From positions 34,977 through 98,976 of the forward strand of contig NW_020170521.1 of NCBI RefSeq assembly GCF_000524195.1: 64,000 nucleotides of DNA, given 5' to 3'. Of this stretch, positions 27,081 through 39,800 are shown one piece after another (the stretch's first letter is position 1; every line of letters begins with the position of its first letter). Under the pieces are notes generated by a model. It did no database searches and was not told where the DNA came from. It worked only from the letters and a program-made list of their open reading frames with translations. The position numbers were made by a program, and so were the translations under genes. This stretch comes from Echinococcus granulosus. Lineage: Eukaryota; Platyhelminthes; Cestoda; Cyclophyllidea; Taeniidae.

Positions 27081-27360
27081 TCATGGGTTTGCATTTGTGT
27101 GGATTGAGTTTATGCTTCCAGTGACCTTGCCTAGTACCTCACCCATCGTATCAAGGAGCATAGCATGCCTAGAGTCTACACGAGGCCTTGCGATATTGAG
27201 TGACATCAATGAAGCTGGAGTAAGCCACCATAATACAACATCGGGTGGAACATCTATTGACTCACCAAGATGGTTCATTGGAATTGCGCGTACAGCACCA
27301 TTGAAAATCTCCCTTAGTGTGCTAGCACATTCAACTGTCCACCTTATCAAAATCGTGTAG
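27081..27360. other. Interval open on both strands, unassigned
   Basis: A plus-strand frame (27097-27360) and a minus-strand frame (27081-27350) are both open and both have protein-like composition. The minus-strand product contains PMNHLGESIDVPPDVVLWWL. Neither has a recognised family. A decayed mobile-element gene or a missed exon are both possible. Confidence 0.2.
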
Positions 27361-30300
27361 AATGACGTATTTTTACACTTGGATTGGGAAAATCATTTGA
27401 TTATTTCAATTAGAGGTTAGAGAGATTTTTGCTCCACAACAAAAATGTTCATTTCTTCGTCAGACCTTGGGAATTTACTGATAGGCCACAAAATACTTCA
27501 CCATCCTATATAATGACTTTTAATTAAGAAAAAAACCTTATTTTTAAGGTCCTCTCTTTGCTCGACGAAAAGCTAGACGCGAATGGGTGGTATTGGACGC
27601 AATCAGTTTCAAATTGTTGGCTTTTCATGATGAAGAATCTGCCAGTAATCCCAAAAAGGATCCCCTTTACACTGTTCCCCTGATAAATGCTGCCTTTCGT
27701 GTTGAACCTGAGAGCCCGTCCACTTTCAGCATTTTGTGAGTTCAAATTTTAAATAGGCGTGTAGTACAATGTAGTGAGCTATTGCGACTTCTCAGTGTGA
27801 TCGAAATTTAAGTGTTTACCATGTTATTATTGCTGATGAAGTAAACTTTTTTGTTAGCACATGGCGCAATGGTAAGCAAAACTAATATACCACAACGTGC
27901 CATTTTAGAGAGCTAAGGAAAAAGCACATTTTTTAATAAAGATGCTATTGACATACGGTGCGGAATAAAGGCTACCTAGACGAATTGTACGGAAGCGAAA
28001 TTGGGTGAAGGACGCTATTTACGTGCGCCTGCTACGCAGCAATAGTGACTTGGCAATTAAGTAAATTTAACTAGATAAGTAAATGTACTACTGAAAATAA
28101 AAGCAGCCAACCCCAAACGAATGCTTTTATTAAACGAGTTTGTCGTAAAAGATCGAATTTAGGAAAATATGCGCCACTATGCCATAATATGACCCAAATA
28201 TTGCAAGATATTTTTTTGAAAATCACAAATTAAAAGCTGTAACAATTCAGAAGTACAGCTAAAAACTTACACATCTAAATCTAGTGTAAAAATGGAAAAA
28301 ATATGAACGATAATGTGCCAGTTTAACTGCTGTTCTGATCCAAATAGTGGAGCGACTCCATATATTTTCAAGTAAGCGTCATGGAAATGTTGCATTGTTA
28401 TTTGTGCTTCTCGATAATTTAGGGGAAAACAGAATTTTGTTTTTTAAACATGGTTGCACAACCTACTCGGGTGGAAAGTCCTCATTTAAACACCATCTTA
28501 AACGTAAGAGAGGTCAGTTTAGTTCTTTTAACATATATTTACCGCCGTTTAATTCTTGCCATCCGAGTCAGTGAACCGTCAGTCAAACTGTAGTGATTAT
28601 GACCTACGGGTGAAAGAGTAGAACCAGCTTATTCCATCACTCTCACTTCTAGTTTGCCCTAATTGAAAGAAAAATTAATGTATTTCCAATTTCGGTGAGT
28701 ATTTTTTTTCACCAGATCTCTAAAAGATTGAATACTTTTAAAATTGCTTGGCGATTTAATGAAAAGAAGTAGAAAATACCAGCAGACTAAATAAGGTATT
28801 TTATCACCTAAAACAATTTACAGATCAGTACTTTAACAATTAGTAACATATCCTTTCCATAAACAATAGACTTGTTTTGGGGTTTGGCCATTCATCTAAA
28901 TGGACCTTCAATCTGTTTTGGAATTGTAGCAGTGGCCGGAAATACACATACCAAGCGGAGAACCGTAATGCGATGCTAGCATGGTTGAGTTGTCTCCAGG
29001 TTCGTTATTCTCCCCACTGATCCTTCTCTTTCTTGCTAGGTTAAGTTCACCATCTACAAAGTAATTTGCATGGAAAATGGCTGAAAGTTTGCTTGCATGT
29101 TTTTGGCACTAACCCTGTCAATAAGAAGTGAAGTAAAGCCGAGAGAATGGTGATCGTGTGACTTAGTCCCTAACTTAATTAATTAAATGCACTCTTTGTG
29201 CAAGTTTGAGCTTCATTAAGGTTAAGAAGTGTATTTTTATGCCTAAAAGTTGCATCCGATTTTACTACTTAAGGCCTGCCGTGACTCGGAGGGTAGTGAA
29301 ATCAAACACGTCAATTATGATGGCAACGAGAAGTCCGAACGGTGGTCTTCCAATCTATCTCTAAATCATCGTTTTTCGGATTTTGTAGGCCTATTTTATT
29401 TTCCACTTTTGACTCTTTTACTGAACCTTTTTCGTTGTATGACATCTGGTTACGCAATTTTTTAAGCCATGACTTCTTAACTCGGCACCTTCAGACTGAC
29501 TTAAGCATTGGGCTGTACTTCGTCATTGGTAAGAAATCTGTTGCGCCAATTGCTTTAATGCTTTTTTGACTTCAAAGTGAAATCAGGACTTCTTATCCAC
29601 AAGATTCTCCAGTTCATTACGGCATTTACTTCTTTTTTCCTGACATCCCAACTCCGTTAACATATTAAAGTTGCGAGGGGTTACGAATAGCCTATGTTAC
29701 CGTTTTTACAGGACTATTGGTCCCTTGTAAACTTCCAGGAGAAGTTGCTTTCCGATCGGGCATTCATTTCGCTGAATGTTAATCGAAGGGATGAATGCTG
29801 TGCAGTAGGCTGGCAATCTGACACGAAACTGTATGGTTGGTAGTCTTTAATGCCCTTAAAACTAATCCCATTCCTTTTTGAGCGTTCAGTCAAAAAGTAA
29901 GAAGCACTTGACACTCTCAAAATGAGTTTTACGTCTCCACTTACAAGGGATTCAATCACCACTAGCATCTGCCCCCATGTACTTCTTGGACTGGAATTGT
30001 TTTAAGAAATGGGCATCTGTTTGTAGTTTTAACTAAATGGTTCTGTCGTCTGCTACTGCACTAAGACCGCAAAGCATGCATCTCAGCTGGTAATTGTGAA
30101 CCTAAAGTCCCAGCCGAACTTGAATATCTCCCCTGCTCTACGTAAAGTAACAAGTGATAAATCTATCACTCTAAATACTGTTTTCCCCCGCATTTTTACT
30201 AACTCATTGGGCTATATCTTTGTTTTATGTAGTGCGATTGATTATTTACCTTATTTCTGCACTCTAAGGATGGGAATAGTGTGTAGTCAACGCCACGTAC

Positions 30301-30499
30301 GATTGTCCTTCAGTCTTTGTTGGATTGGAAATTTGGCCGTTATTGAGTATCTCATATCTCTCTTCGTTTGAATGCTTTCAGCGGTCACCCTCCCCTCATG
30401 TATTCAACTTTTGCTGCCACAAAGTTCGAAAATTGAATTTATGATAATTTCTAAATTGACCATGATTTCAAGGAACTGTCACGAAAGTTGCAAATGAGG

Positions 30500-30599
30500 N
30501 NNNNNNNNNNNNNNNNNNNNNNNNNNNNNNNNNNNNNNNNNNNNNNNNNNNNNNNNNNNNNNNNNNNNNNNNNNNNNNNNNNNNNNNNNNNNNNNNNNN
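30500..30599. other. Assembly gap, 100 N
   Basis: Exactly 100 undetermined bases, the conventional placeholder for a gap of unknown size. It lies about 300 bp upstream of the first tentative TBC-gene exon, so missing 5' exons of that gene may be inside or beyond it. Confidence 0.99.
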
Positions 30600-30899
30600 C
30601 TATAAAACTCGAGTTATGTTCTTCCGTCATGAAACCCACTGGGGAATTGCCTTTTTTAAAAACATTGTTAATCCCCATCACAATAGCTTAAAATGAAAAG
30701 TTTCGACAGGACATGCTTGCCTAAGTGTGCCTGCTGACAGCTCATTGTAACCACTACTGGAATCAGAGGCGGGGAAAAACAATCTGACTAGCAAATTCCA
30801 AGCTAGGCATGCGAATTTTGGGAATTTGACTTCGAAATCCCCAATATGGAAAGAACTTTGCCGAAAATTAATGATAATTTTTGTCATTTCTGCCTTTAG

Positions 30900-33800
30900 A
30901 ACCTCCTCCGCTCTGATTCAAAAACTTACTCTTTCACATCTCTCAAAAGCGGTAAGACCTTGATTTTACCTTGTCTTCTATTTTGCAAGGAAGTAAAAAG
31001 TTTACTATAGGGCTTCATGCGTAATTTAATTGGGCTTGCAAATTTACGAATCTTCAAGGCATCAATGCTGTAAAAAATATCTAACCGAAACAAAAATTTA
31101 CTATCTTCTTAGCTTGGATTTTAAACTCTTTCCATTTTTAATGGGCATACTCAGTTGCAGGCTGTAAAAGCTGCATATACCATTCAATTAAAAGAATAAA
31201 TATTTCATCATCCACTTTGTAAATATTACTAGGCGTTTTGAAAGCCCGATTTTCCCCTCACGAGGCTACGGACACAACAAGCCCATCGTTAGTGGCCTCT
31301 CCTGTTATGGACGACACTCATTTCTTTCCGTACGTGATTAAAATAGAACTACCCAACCGGTCTTGATCTTTCACATTAAATATTTCCATTGCTACTAATG
31401 TGAAATAAATAATATGGCTCGAATGATCACCCTTTCCTTTCATGCATTACGGTATACGCCTTATTTAGGGAGGATAAGCCTCAACCCCCATCTTCAACAT
31501 CACCTTCGCAAGGCAAAACACTGTGAGTCAACTAAGTGTTTATTTCCTGCTTATTTTAGTCAAAAAATGGAGAGACCAAAATAAAATTAAAAAGAAATTT
31601 TGCATTTCTACCTATTTTTACGAAGAATTTCTTTCGCGTTGAGGCAGACTTTAAAGATGCATCCAAAGCATCCAAATTCTCCATTGCGCCTATTGTTGGC
31701 CCTAAAGACCTCTGTCCTGAAGCCACTATTCCCCATGTTCACCCAAACATAGTAGTTAATAAAGGAAATAGTACATAAAGATTTGCTTAACAGGACTTGG
31801 TTACTTAGAAGAGTTCTTCCTACAATCAGTGTAGCTTATTAAGATGTAAAAATGTGACGTCTTTCTGTTCCTGCTGCATAGTAACTTCCATAATTTCCCT
31901 CCATCATAGTCACATCGGTTCTGACAGTGGCAGTTTGAGCGAGATGGATGAGGTGAACAACTTCATGAAGGTTGAATTCCAACAGACTTTAGAAAAGATT
32001 GAGCGCCTTCGCAAGTGAGTTTATCCTATTAGCTACGCCCAAAATTTGTTGTAATTTGCTTATTTTGATCAAATGCAGAGTAAGCACGCAAACATTTACC
32101 ATTTCATTTAATGAGGGCTTGAAAAGTGCCTTTTTCAATCGTAACCTTTACTGTGTTAGATAGAAGTAGATTCTGCTTGACTTGAAGATAGTTCCTGTGC
32201 TCTGAAACTCTGATTTTTGCATGATTTAGGGTAAATGAAGAAATGGAAAGTGAACTTCATGATCTACGAATAGGCTATGCCTCACTGCTGCAAAGTTGCT
32301 ACAAGTATAAGCTGGGTGGGGCGTTAGAAAGCGACCGGTATGCTGATCTGCCCATAAGTGACAAGGTAAATGTAATTTATGTACATTTCCTTAAAGTTAA
32401 TCTACTTTCTGCGGAGCACAAAGTGGGTAAGAGCTGTAACGCCACGAGTCTTTCCAGAAGATGAGAGAAGTCATAATGCTAGGACAGAGAGTATATTGCC
32501 AATGCGAAGAAGGACTGGCTGGGGGTTGGGGCTACGGGCACGACTTGGAGGCTAGTGAATCTGAAACGAAGTATTCCAGAGGCCCTTCTACTTTGGAGCA
32601 CTCCAATTCGTCAGCATACCGCGCCAGTCATCACAATATTGTCAGCACTGTAATAAACCTACAAACCAACCGCGCTAGTCATGGAATTTGCGTGCAACTG
32701 ATAAGACACTTCACTGCAACGCTACTTACCTCTCTCTGCAATTTCATTGGAATTGAAGTTTTGTCCTATTTTGGGACTCTATTTAAAGGAAGGAGAATGT
32801 GCTAGCTTTCTCGTATATCCATCGCTAGTCGTAAGAATACCAGTTCAAAGGCAGAGTCAATTAATGGGGAATAGGATTTAAAACAGTTCTTGCTTTAATG
32901 CCATCCAGCCATACATCTAGAGAAGTGAGGGAGGTATCGCGTTTCTTTTATTGACATCTTCATGTCAGTATTGTAGAGAGCTCCACGACGAACTTTTTTT
33001 AGATGCTCCACGGCCAGCGTTGCTTCGATCGTTAATTGTATACCCGCAGAACAAGGAACTGAAGTAGATACTGAAAGTAGACGTCATTTTCAATCCTTCC
33101 ATTAGGGGTCACCACAAATTCATTCACCCGCAGCTTATGTCCTTCTTCCACCACGTCAAGATTTAGCATTCAGGAATTAAAAAAGCCGATTATCCTTTAG
33201 AACCATGTTTACCTTCTGCTGCCACCATTTTGGCGCTTCGAGACTACTACGAAGAAGGGAGGCTACTGACAGCCTAGAGGCCATGCTGCCCAGCAAAAGT
33301 ATAAAATTCGAGCCTTAAATGTCCACAAAGCCAAAGCAAGGAGTTAAATAAATCAGCAAAACATTATGACGCGGCCTAGGGCTTTCCATTCTGATCAAAT
33401 GTGGACAAGGATTTCTATGGAATATTGTTTAAATGTAGCAAACTAATCCTTTCTCAATACCTTTTAGCACAAAATCCGTGTTGGGCACCTTTTGGAGATT
33501 GCCAGAAGAGAAGACCCCAGATTGCCCTCTGCTTCTCTGTAAGCTGCTAAATTGTCAACCTGCAGGGGCAGTTGTTGTACTAGTGATTGTAGACTAGACG
33601 GCATTTTAAAATTATTGTTACGATTAAATGCTAAGCACAATTGTGTCAAGTTTTTGAGTACTTACGAGACACATCAAAAAGGAAACCAAAAAGCATATCT
33701 TTGGCAAATTCCTCTGTCATTTATCATGGGGTTCACAGTTATCCCTAGTTATTATTGTTCTGCGTAGAATATCATCACGTGGTGGTCATATGAACACCTA

Positions 33801-36800
33801 CGGATTTCAAGAGTCCTTTGAAAAGGAGGAATCAACAATGCTTTACCTCGCTAGTCTTTTACTGGACACCTACAAGTTGAATTCTCCCCCAGAAGAACTG
33901 AAAATCGCTCAATGGAATGAAATATTAAATTCGAATTTCAGTCTGGTTCCTAGGGTGAGCGAATTTTTGGAGACACTTAGCAATGAAAACCGAAATAGGA
34001 GCATTTCATACCTGATCTATGGTTCGTCACCTCTGAAGTTGTTTTATATATTTCAATTCATTTAGCAACGCTTGAAAGAACTCTGCCGAAGCGGAATTCC
34101 AGGTGGAATAAGACCTGAGGTCTGGAAGGAGTTGGTTAAACTTGGTGCCAAACTTTTCCAACTTAATATGGACCCGCAACATTACCAAAATCTTACAGAT
34201 AGGGTCAAAGATGGTCAGGTGAGTCGACAACTCTCTCACCTATTCATCTAAGTAAGGCAGTAGTCTCAAAACACTCGTTCCTTAGCCTGGAATATGTAAA
34301 AGGAGTCCTTTTTGAACATCTGAGGTGCAGTCGTCGCCACATCGTTTCGTAACTGCTAGGTCACTAAATACAAAGATGGGTAAGGATACTACTTTCCAAA
34401 AAGCAGAACTTCAAATTACACTTCCACTTATGGGTCTGCCTCATACATAATGTGCATGCGGTTTAGCATAGTTTCGAGTTCCCAGATTTTTCAGCAAATA
34501 ACTGAAAAAGTATAATCGGACAAATCTTAAGCTAACAATTTCAAAAAGCTGGGAAAAATAAGTTTTTAATGGTTCTGAGTCCCTGTGCTTTAGTTCTCAT
34601 CCGCTGCAACGTTAATGGGCAGTTCGCTCTGGTCTCTACAATGTGCAGTCATCAACACAGCCTATGTGGAGAAGCCATAGCAACTGTTAACTGGAATGAT
34701 TGTTCTAATAGGTCAGTTCTTTAAAACCACTTTTAAAAGACAAGGAAGTCGACTTTAAGACATCCAAATGCAGAAAATTTTAGCTATGGGAGAGGTTGCG
34801 TGATACCCTAGGAAAGAATACGAAGGACATCTTAAAAACGTTTTTTTGAAGGGTTTATCGTATCTGAGCACTTCCACTATCTTTCAAGTCATGCATACCT
34901 AAGGAACTTGTATTTTCTGTATACCTTTAAGCCGTTCTCGTTATGTAGGTTGATTCTTCCTGCCGGCGTCAAATTACGCTGGACGTGCTGCGCACCTTTC
35001 CTAACCACGTTGCATTCAATAGACCGGAGGGATTTGGAGTAAGTTGCTCAAAATGTTTTTACAATTGTGTATTTCATTCGGATGGGGCAGAAGTGAAGAA
35101 CTGAGCCGAAGACTGCTGCGGCTGATTGTGGCACTTTAGTAGCAATGTATTTTTGCCAAAATATTACAGAAGTATGCAAAGAATTTGGATAGGGGTTATT
35201 ACTTTATGATCAAAATCACGCTAGAGACGACAGGGTGACGCCTTGTGAGATGCGCTGTTTGGTATGGACAGGAGAGTCTCTAAGAACAAAGTGTTATTCC
35301 AACTGTTATGAGTACGTGGACTCTTTCTTAACTCCTGATAATGTAGGATTGGATGAGGAGCTAATGGCATAAGCAGTTTTGAAGGGTAGAAAACTGAAAT
35401 GTCAAAGAGTTCCGGGGAAAATAAGGTGACTAGCACCTACACTACCTATTAACAACTGACAGAATGGCGACTTTGCATGTCTATTCAAAGCAATTGTCTT
35501 GTTTTCGGCAAGAAATGTTACCAATTTTCGAAGCTAAGGTTACTAAATAAGCTGATCATAAATTCCCTCTTTCAAGCATTGCCTTTGTTGGATTAGCTCA
35601 AAATGGAACCATTTACAGGAGAGTTAATGTGCTCCAAGGGTTGAAATTCTTGAAGCTTTTCAAGAAAATAGAAACACATATTTTTCAAGATCCGATTAAA
35701 TTAATGAGAGATATAAAACAGAATGTAAAGATTTAGCTTATGTTTGTCACTTAATGTTATCCCATTTCTACTTAAGAAGTGTTCGTGAGAGAAAGGATAT
35801 TTGATTTGCAATGACTATCACTTCAAGGCTATGGTTCTAGGTGGGCTATTAGGCGTAGAGCCAAAAGAAAGCTAACACTATGAAAAACTACTTTCGTGTG
35901 AGGCTTCAGCAAAGTAAAGCAAATTTTGGCTGGTATTTTAGGTTCAGAAAATGCAGGAGGTGTTACAGGCCTTCACCATCCACAATCAAGAAGTAGGATA
36001 CTGCCAGGGCATGAACTTCATAGTTGGAAATGCCTCACTCTTCCTCGATAAAGAAACCACTTTCTGGTAAGTAGATGCGTTGAAAAAAAATGTTAATTGG
36101 TCTGCTTCAGACACAACACCCTTGAGTGCCTGAGCAGATAATTAGTGAGTCAACATTCGGTTTTTGACGCTGTCAAAAATTTGATTAAGTATACGAAGTA
36201 AGTCTACAAAATAACGAAATAGTTTTAGATTAGATCCTTTGCAAATGTGCTTTTGATGTGGAAACAGGGACTGGCGTGACTGATGTGTTAGGTGACCGGG
36301 AAAAGTACCTGAGTTTTCAGCACAGCTCACCGAGTCTACCTATTTTAATTAGTGGGGAATTGTCAAATGGATGCCATCATCTGTGCGTTATAAAGTAGTG
36401 GCGGAACCTAATAGTTGAAATCCCAATTCACTTGCTAGATAAAGTGATTGAGACTCATTTCCCAGGATGCCGTAGAAGCCAGCTTTTTGTAAAATTTGCT
36501 GTAGACCATTCAAAAGAGGCGCATGGCATGTCATCCAAATGTTCTCCTCAGAATTAAATGGATGGAACGGGTAATTTGACACAGTTGTTTGATCACTTTA
36601 GAACAGATGCATGCGGTTAGGAAGGGTCTCCAATTCTTAATAACAATGATAGAATACAGTCTTTCTCACACAATTTGGCTGTCCAGTCATGGTGGGAAGT
36701 GATAATCTTAGCAGACTAAAAACATCCAGAGACCGTCAATTTGCTGCTTTCTACCTCATATGCGAGATGGAATAAATAAAAGGCAAAATGAGGACAGATC

Positions 36801-39800
36801 TACAGCTCTCTAGAACTTCTCTGAAGACGAATTAAGACAGTACTTTGGGCCAGTCATCGAATTTGCTTGCAAATGCGAAGTTAACTGACAGCAGTGTCGC
36901 TGCTCCCTCTTGGCACTTCTACTGGGTCTGGAGTTTCGTTCTTTTTGCGAACCGTATCGGGCAGCGGGGAATTGAGCTGACCATCCCATATATATATCGC
37001 TAGTTGGTAGAACGCTGGCCTAAAAGCATAGCCATTTAATCAAGGATGGGTTTAAATCAACATTGTGGGCATAAGGTTTGGCGTCTGTTCCTCCTTTCTA
37101 TTTTGTTCTCACTTCAGTGCTAATTACCAATATATTAACAAAAGCTTAATTCAGCTAGTAGAGAAGTGAAGGTGGTATCACGTGTTTACTTAGTAGACAT
37201 CTTAATACAGGCACCGTAGACAGTTCTGTAAGGGACTTTTCTAGTTGGTTTATGGCTTGTTTTGTTTCATTTGCTAAAAGCTTTCCTGCAGACCACTAAG
37301 ATGGGATAGTTGCCGAAGCTAGATGTCGTTTTCAACTCTCATTTTAGGGGTCGCCACCGTAGCACCTATCTGAAGCCTATGTACTTCCACCGCTCTAAGG
37401 CTTATCACTCAGCGGTAGAAATTAGGGGAGTCGTGCATTAAGACCAGATTTGCTTTTCGCTGCCACTAATAGTACGCCTCGAGACTGCTAAAAATAAAGG
37501 AAGACACAGTACTTTGGGCAGAACTTGTATATTCGACATGCAGTGGGGCTTGGGACTACTAATATGACCCGGGGGCCGGCCCATCTGGCGAAGGTACAAT
37601 GGCGAAGCACCCAAGTGGCCCCTTTACCAAAGCCAAGATTTAACCAAACGATCAGCTTGTTATATATATATATGTATTAACCCATTTGAAAGACAGAAGC
37701 AGAAGTGGATAGGGATTATGGACTTATCTTCCTCCCCATTTTCGAACTCAAAAGCTTCGAAGTTCCATTTAAATCGCCTGATTTTTTACCCAATTTAGAA
37801 GTAAATATTGGCGTCCCTTACAGGCTTCAATGGCCTTGTTATCCCAATCAGGCGCTTCAATAAGGATTCTGGTCCTAAACACAGGATTATTTTTTTACTT
37901 CTTTGAAAACTCGTCGAAATTTTTTATTACCTGGACATCGGGATCTTTAACTAGCCCCCAAATAACTTTTATAAATTTAACTAGGATCCTAGCGAAACAT
38001 GTTATGTATCCCATATTATTAAGTAATCCTCCTTGTTGTCTGCTAGGCTGTTGGTGCTGATCGTTGAACGCTACTTCCCACAGAAATACTTTAATGAGGG
38101 CCTCATCGCCGCACAGGCTGATCAGATCGTTCTGCGGGATCTGATTGCCAAGTACTGCCCCAGAATTGCGAAAGCTATGCAGGAACTCGAAGTCGACATA
38201 TCAACAATCACTCTAAATTGGTTCATTGCCGTCTATGTCAGCACTGTCCCCATCGAAGTGAGTACTTTTTCAGTAAAATAAAAGTGAAAAGTTTATTATT
38301 TTATTTATTTAATGTCTAGTAGAGTACAATTATGAAAGATGTCAAATCAGTGAGCTTGAAAATGTTTGCTTCGCCAGCCACTCTTCACTCTTCTTCCTCA
38401 GGACCGATAACTCTAAATTAAAAAAAAAGAGAGGAAAATCAGCTGAGAATCCTTTTTTAAAAAGTTTTAATTTAAAAATTAGCTAGCCGAACTTTAATTG
38501 GTACGTCATCTGCGAGGTCATAAGAAGTGCCCTTTAGAGTATAGGCTTGAACACCATCAACAAATGACACCATGACTTCCTGTATGACCTCCACAGCCTT
38601 TTGCAATGAAGTGGCAGCCTCAAGGGAAAAAAAAGTTTTACTTAACAAAAATAATACCAAAAAAGTAGTTAGGAATGAAACACACCTGATAAATGTTGTC
38701 CTTTACTTCGTAAAGGCTCTGAACGATGTCCATGCGAAGGGACTTAAACCATGGAGCATTCAATTGGACGGTTTTGTTAGCGGTTGCGGCGTATGTTTTC
38801 ACAGTTGCTACACGACTATTCGAGATATCTGCATCGGTTCCTTCCGTTGTGGAGCCACCTAGGGGCGGTGAACTTGAACCGTCAGGTCCCACAACGGCTT
38901 CTGACGTTCCTGTGGTTGTCTCCTTTATTACTTCCTCCATCCCAACATTCTCTACTTTTTCTTCCAGAATTTCTTCCTCTTCAACATTTTTGGTATAAAT
39001 CGACTCCTCGGCTGTATTTTCATCTACAGTAGAATCCGTGCTTGTTGATTGTTCGGTAGCAAGTGAAGTCGCTTTTGCGGTCACTTCGCTGTCCCACTCA
39101 TGGATCTCGGTGTCTTCAAGCCTATTTTCTGCATCACTAAAAACACCAGCTGAGCTCTCAGCGATTCCTTTCTTCTCGATTGTCAAGGTTTCCTCTTCTC
39201 CTTGATCAATTTTAGCCGCTTGAGTTGATGGAGCTTCCGACGGATTTATAGAGTGATCACTCAGTTTTTCAGTTTCCATGGTACCGGTGATATCAACTGG
39301 TACTTCATTAGCATTCTTGGTATCAGGGTTTGGCGAAGTCTCGTTTTCATTTGCTTTATTTTCTTGATTTATGTTTTCGATGGTGGATCCCGTGTCGACG
39401 GTTACAGCAGTTAAAGCTTCATCATCTCCGGCATTAGCTTTACCTGTTAAAACCTCCTCCCTCTTCTCTTCAGATTCATTTACATGGCCTTCTTCAACAT
39501 CTTGCATAGTTCCCTCTTCACCTTCTACTTTGCTTTCCGGGTATGCACTTTCACCAGTAGAATCCTTGTCATCGAAAACTGTAGTAGCATTTTCATTGAA
39601 CTCTTCCGTATTCATTTTAAGTCCTCCTTTAATGGTTGCAGCGTTCCTGTCCGCCTCAATACCTGATGAATCAGTAGACTCATACTCCTTAGTGACGTGA
39701 GCGCTGTCGTTAATCACTGCTTCAAGAGACTGCTCTGTCACACCACTGCCTTCGTGTTCCCCAACTTCAAACTCAAGTGTAGACTGTTCTGTGCCATATT

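Larger units (their letters stand above)
22326..30499. other. Gene-poor stretch with no confident gene
   Basis: No open frame here shows a family I recognise and no exon chain can be built with agreeing phases. A GC-richer patch lies at about 22730-22980. The intervals 25021-25290 and 27081-27360 hold unusually protein-like open frames and are listed separately. Upstream exons of the TBC gene could lie here undetected. Confidence 0.3.

Noticed and set aside
36990..37070. tRNA-like segment with A-box-like TAGTTGGTAGAACG and a B-box-like GGGTTTAAATC
   Set aside because: It lies in the interior of a TRIM-like copy. The corresponding positions in the copies near 11.1, 22.0 and 32.8 kb do not keep the box sequences, and no cloverleaf stems form. 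The resemblance is probably chance.
38726..39700. Several plus-strand open frames of 80-110 codons
   Set aside because: They are antisense shadows of the acidic-protein exon 38686-39928, which has a signal peptide exon, agreeing splice phases and a stop.
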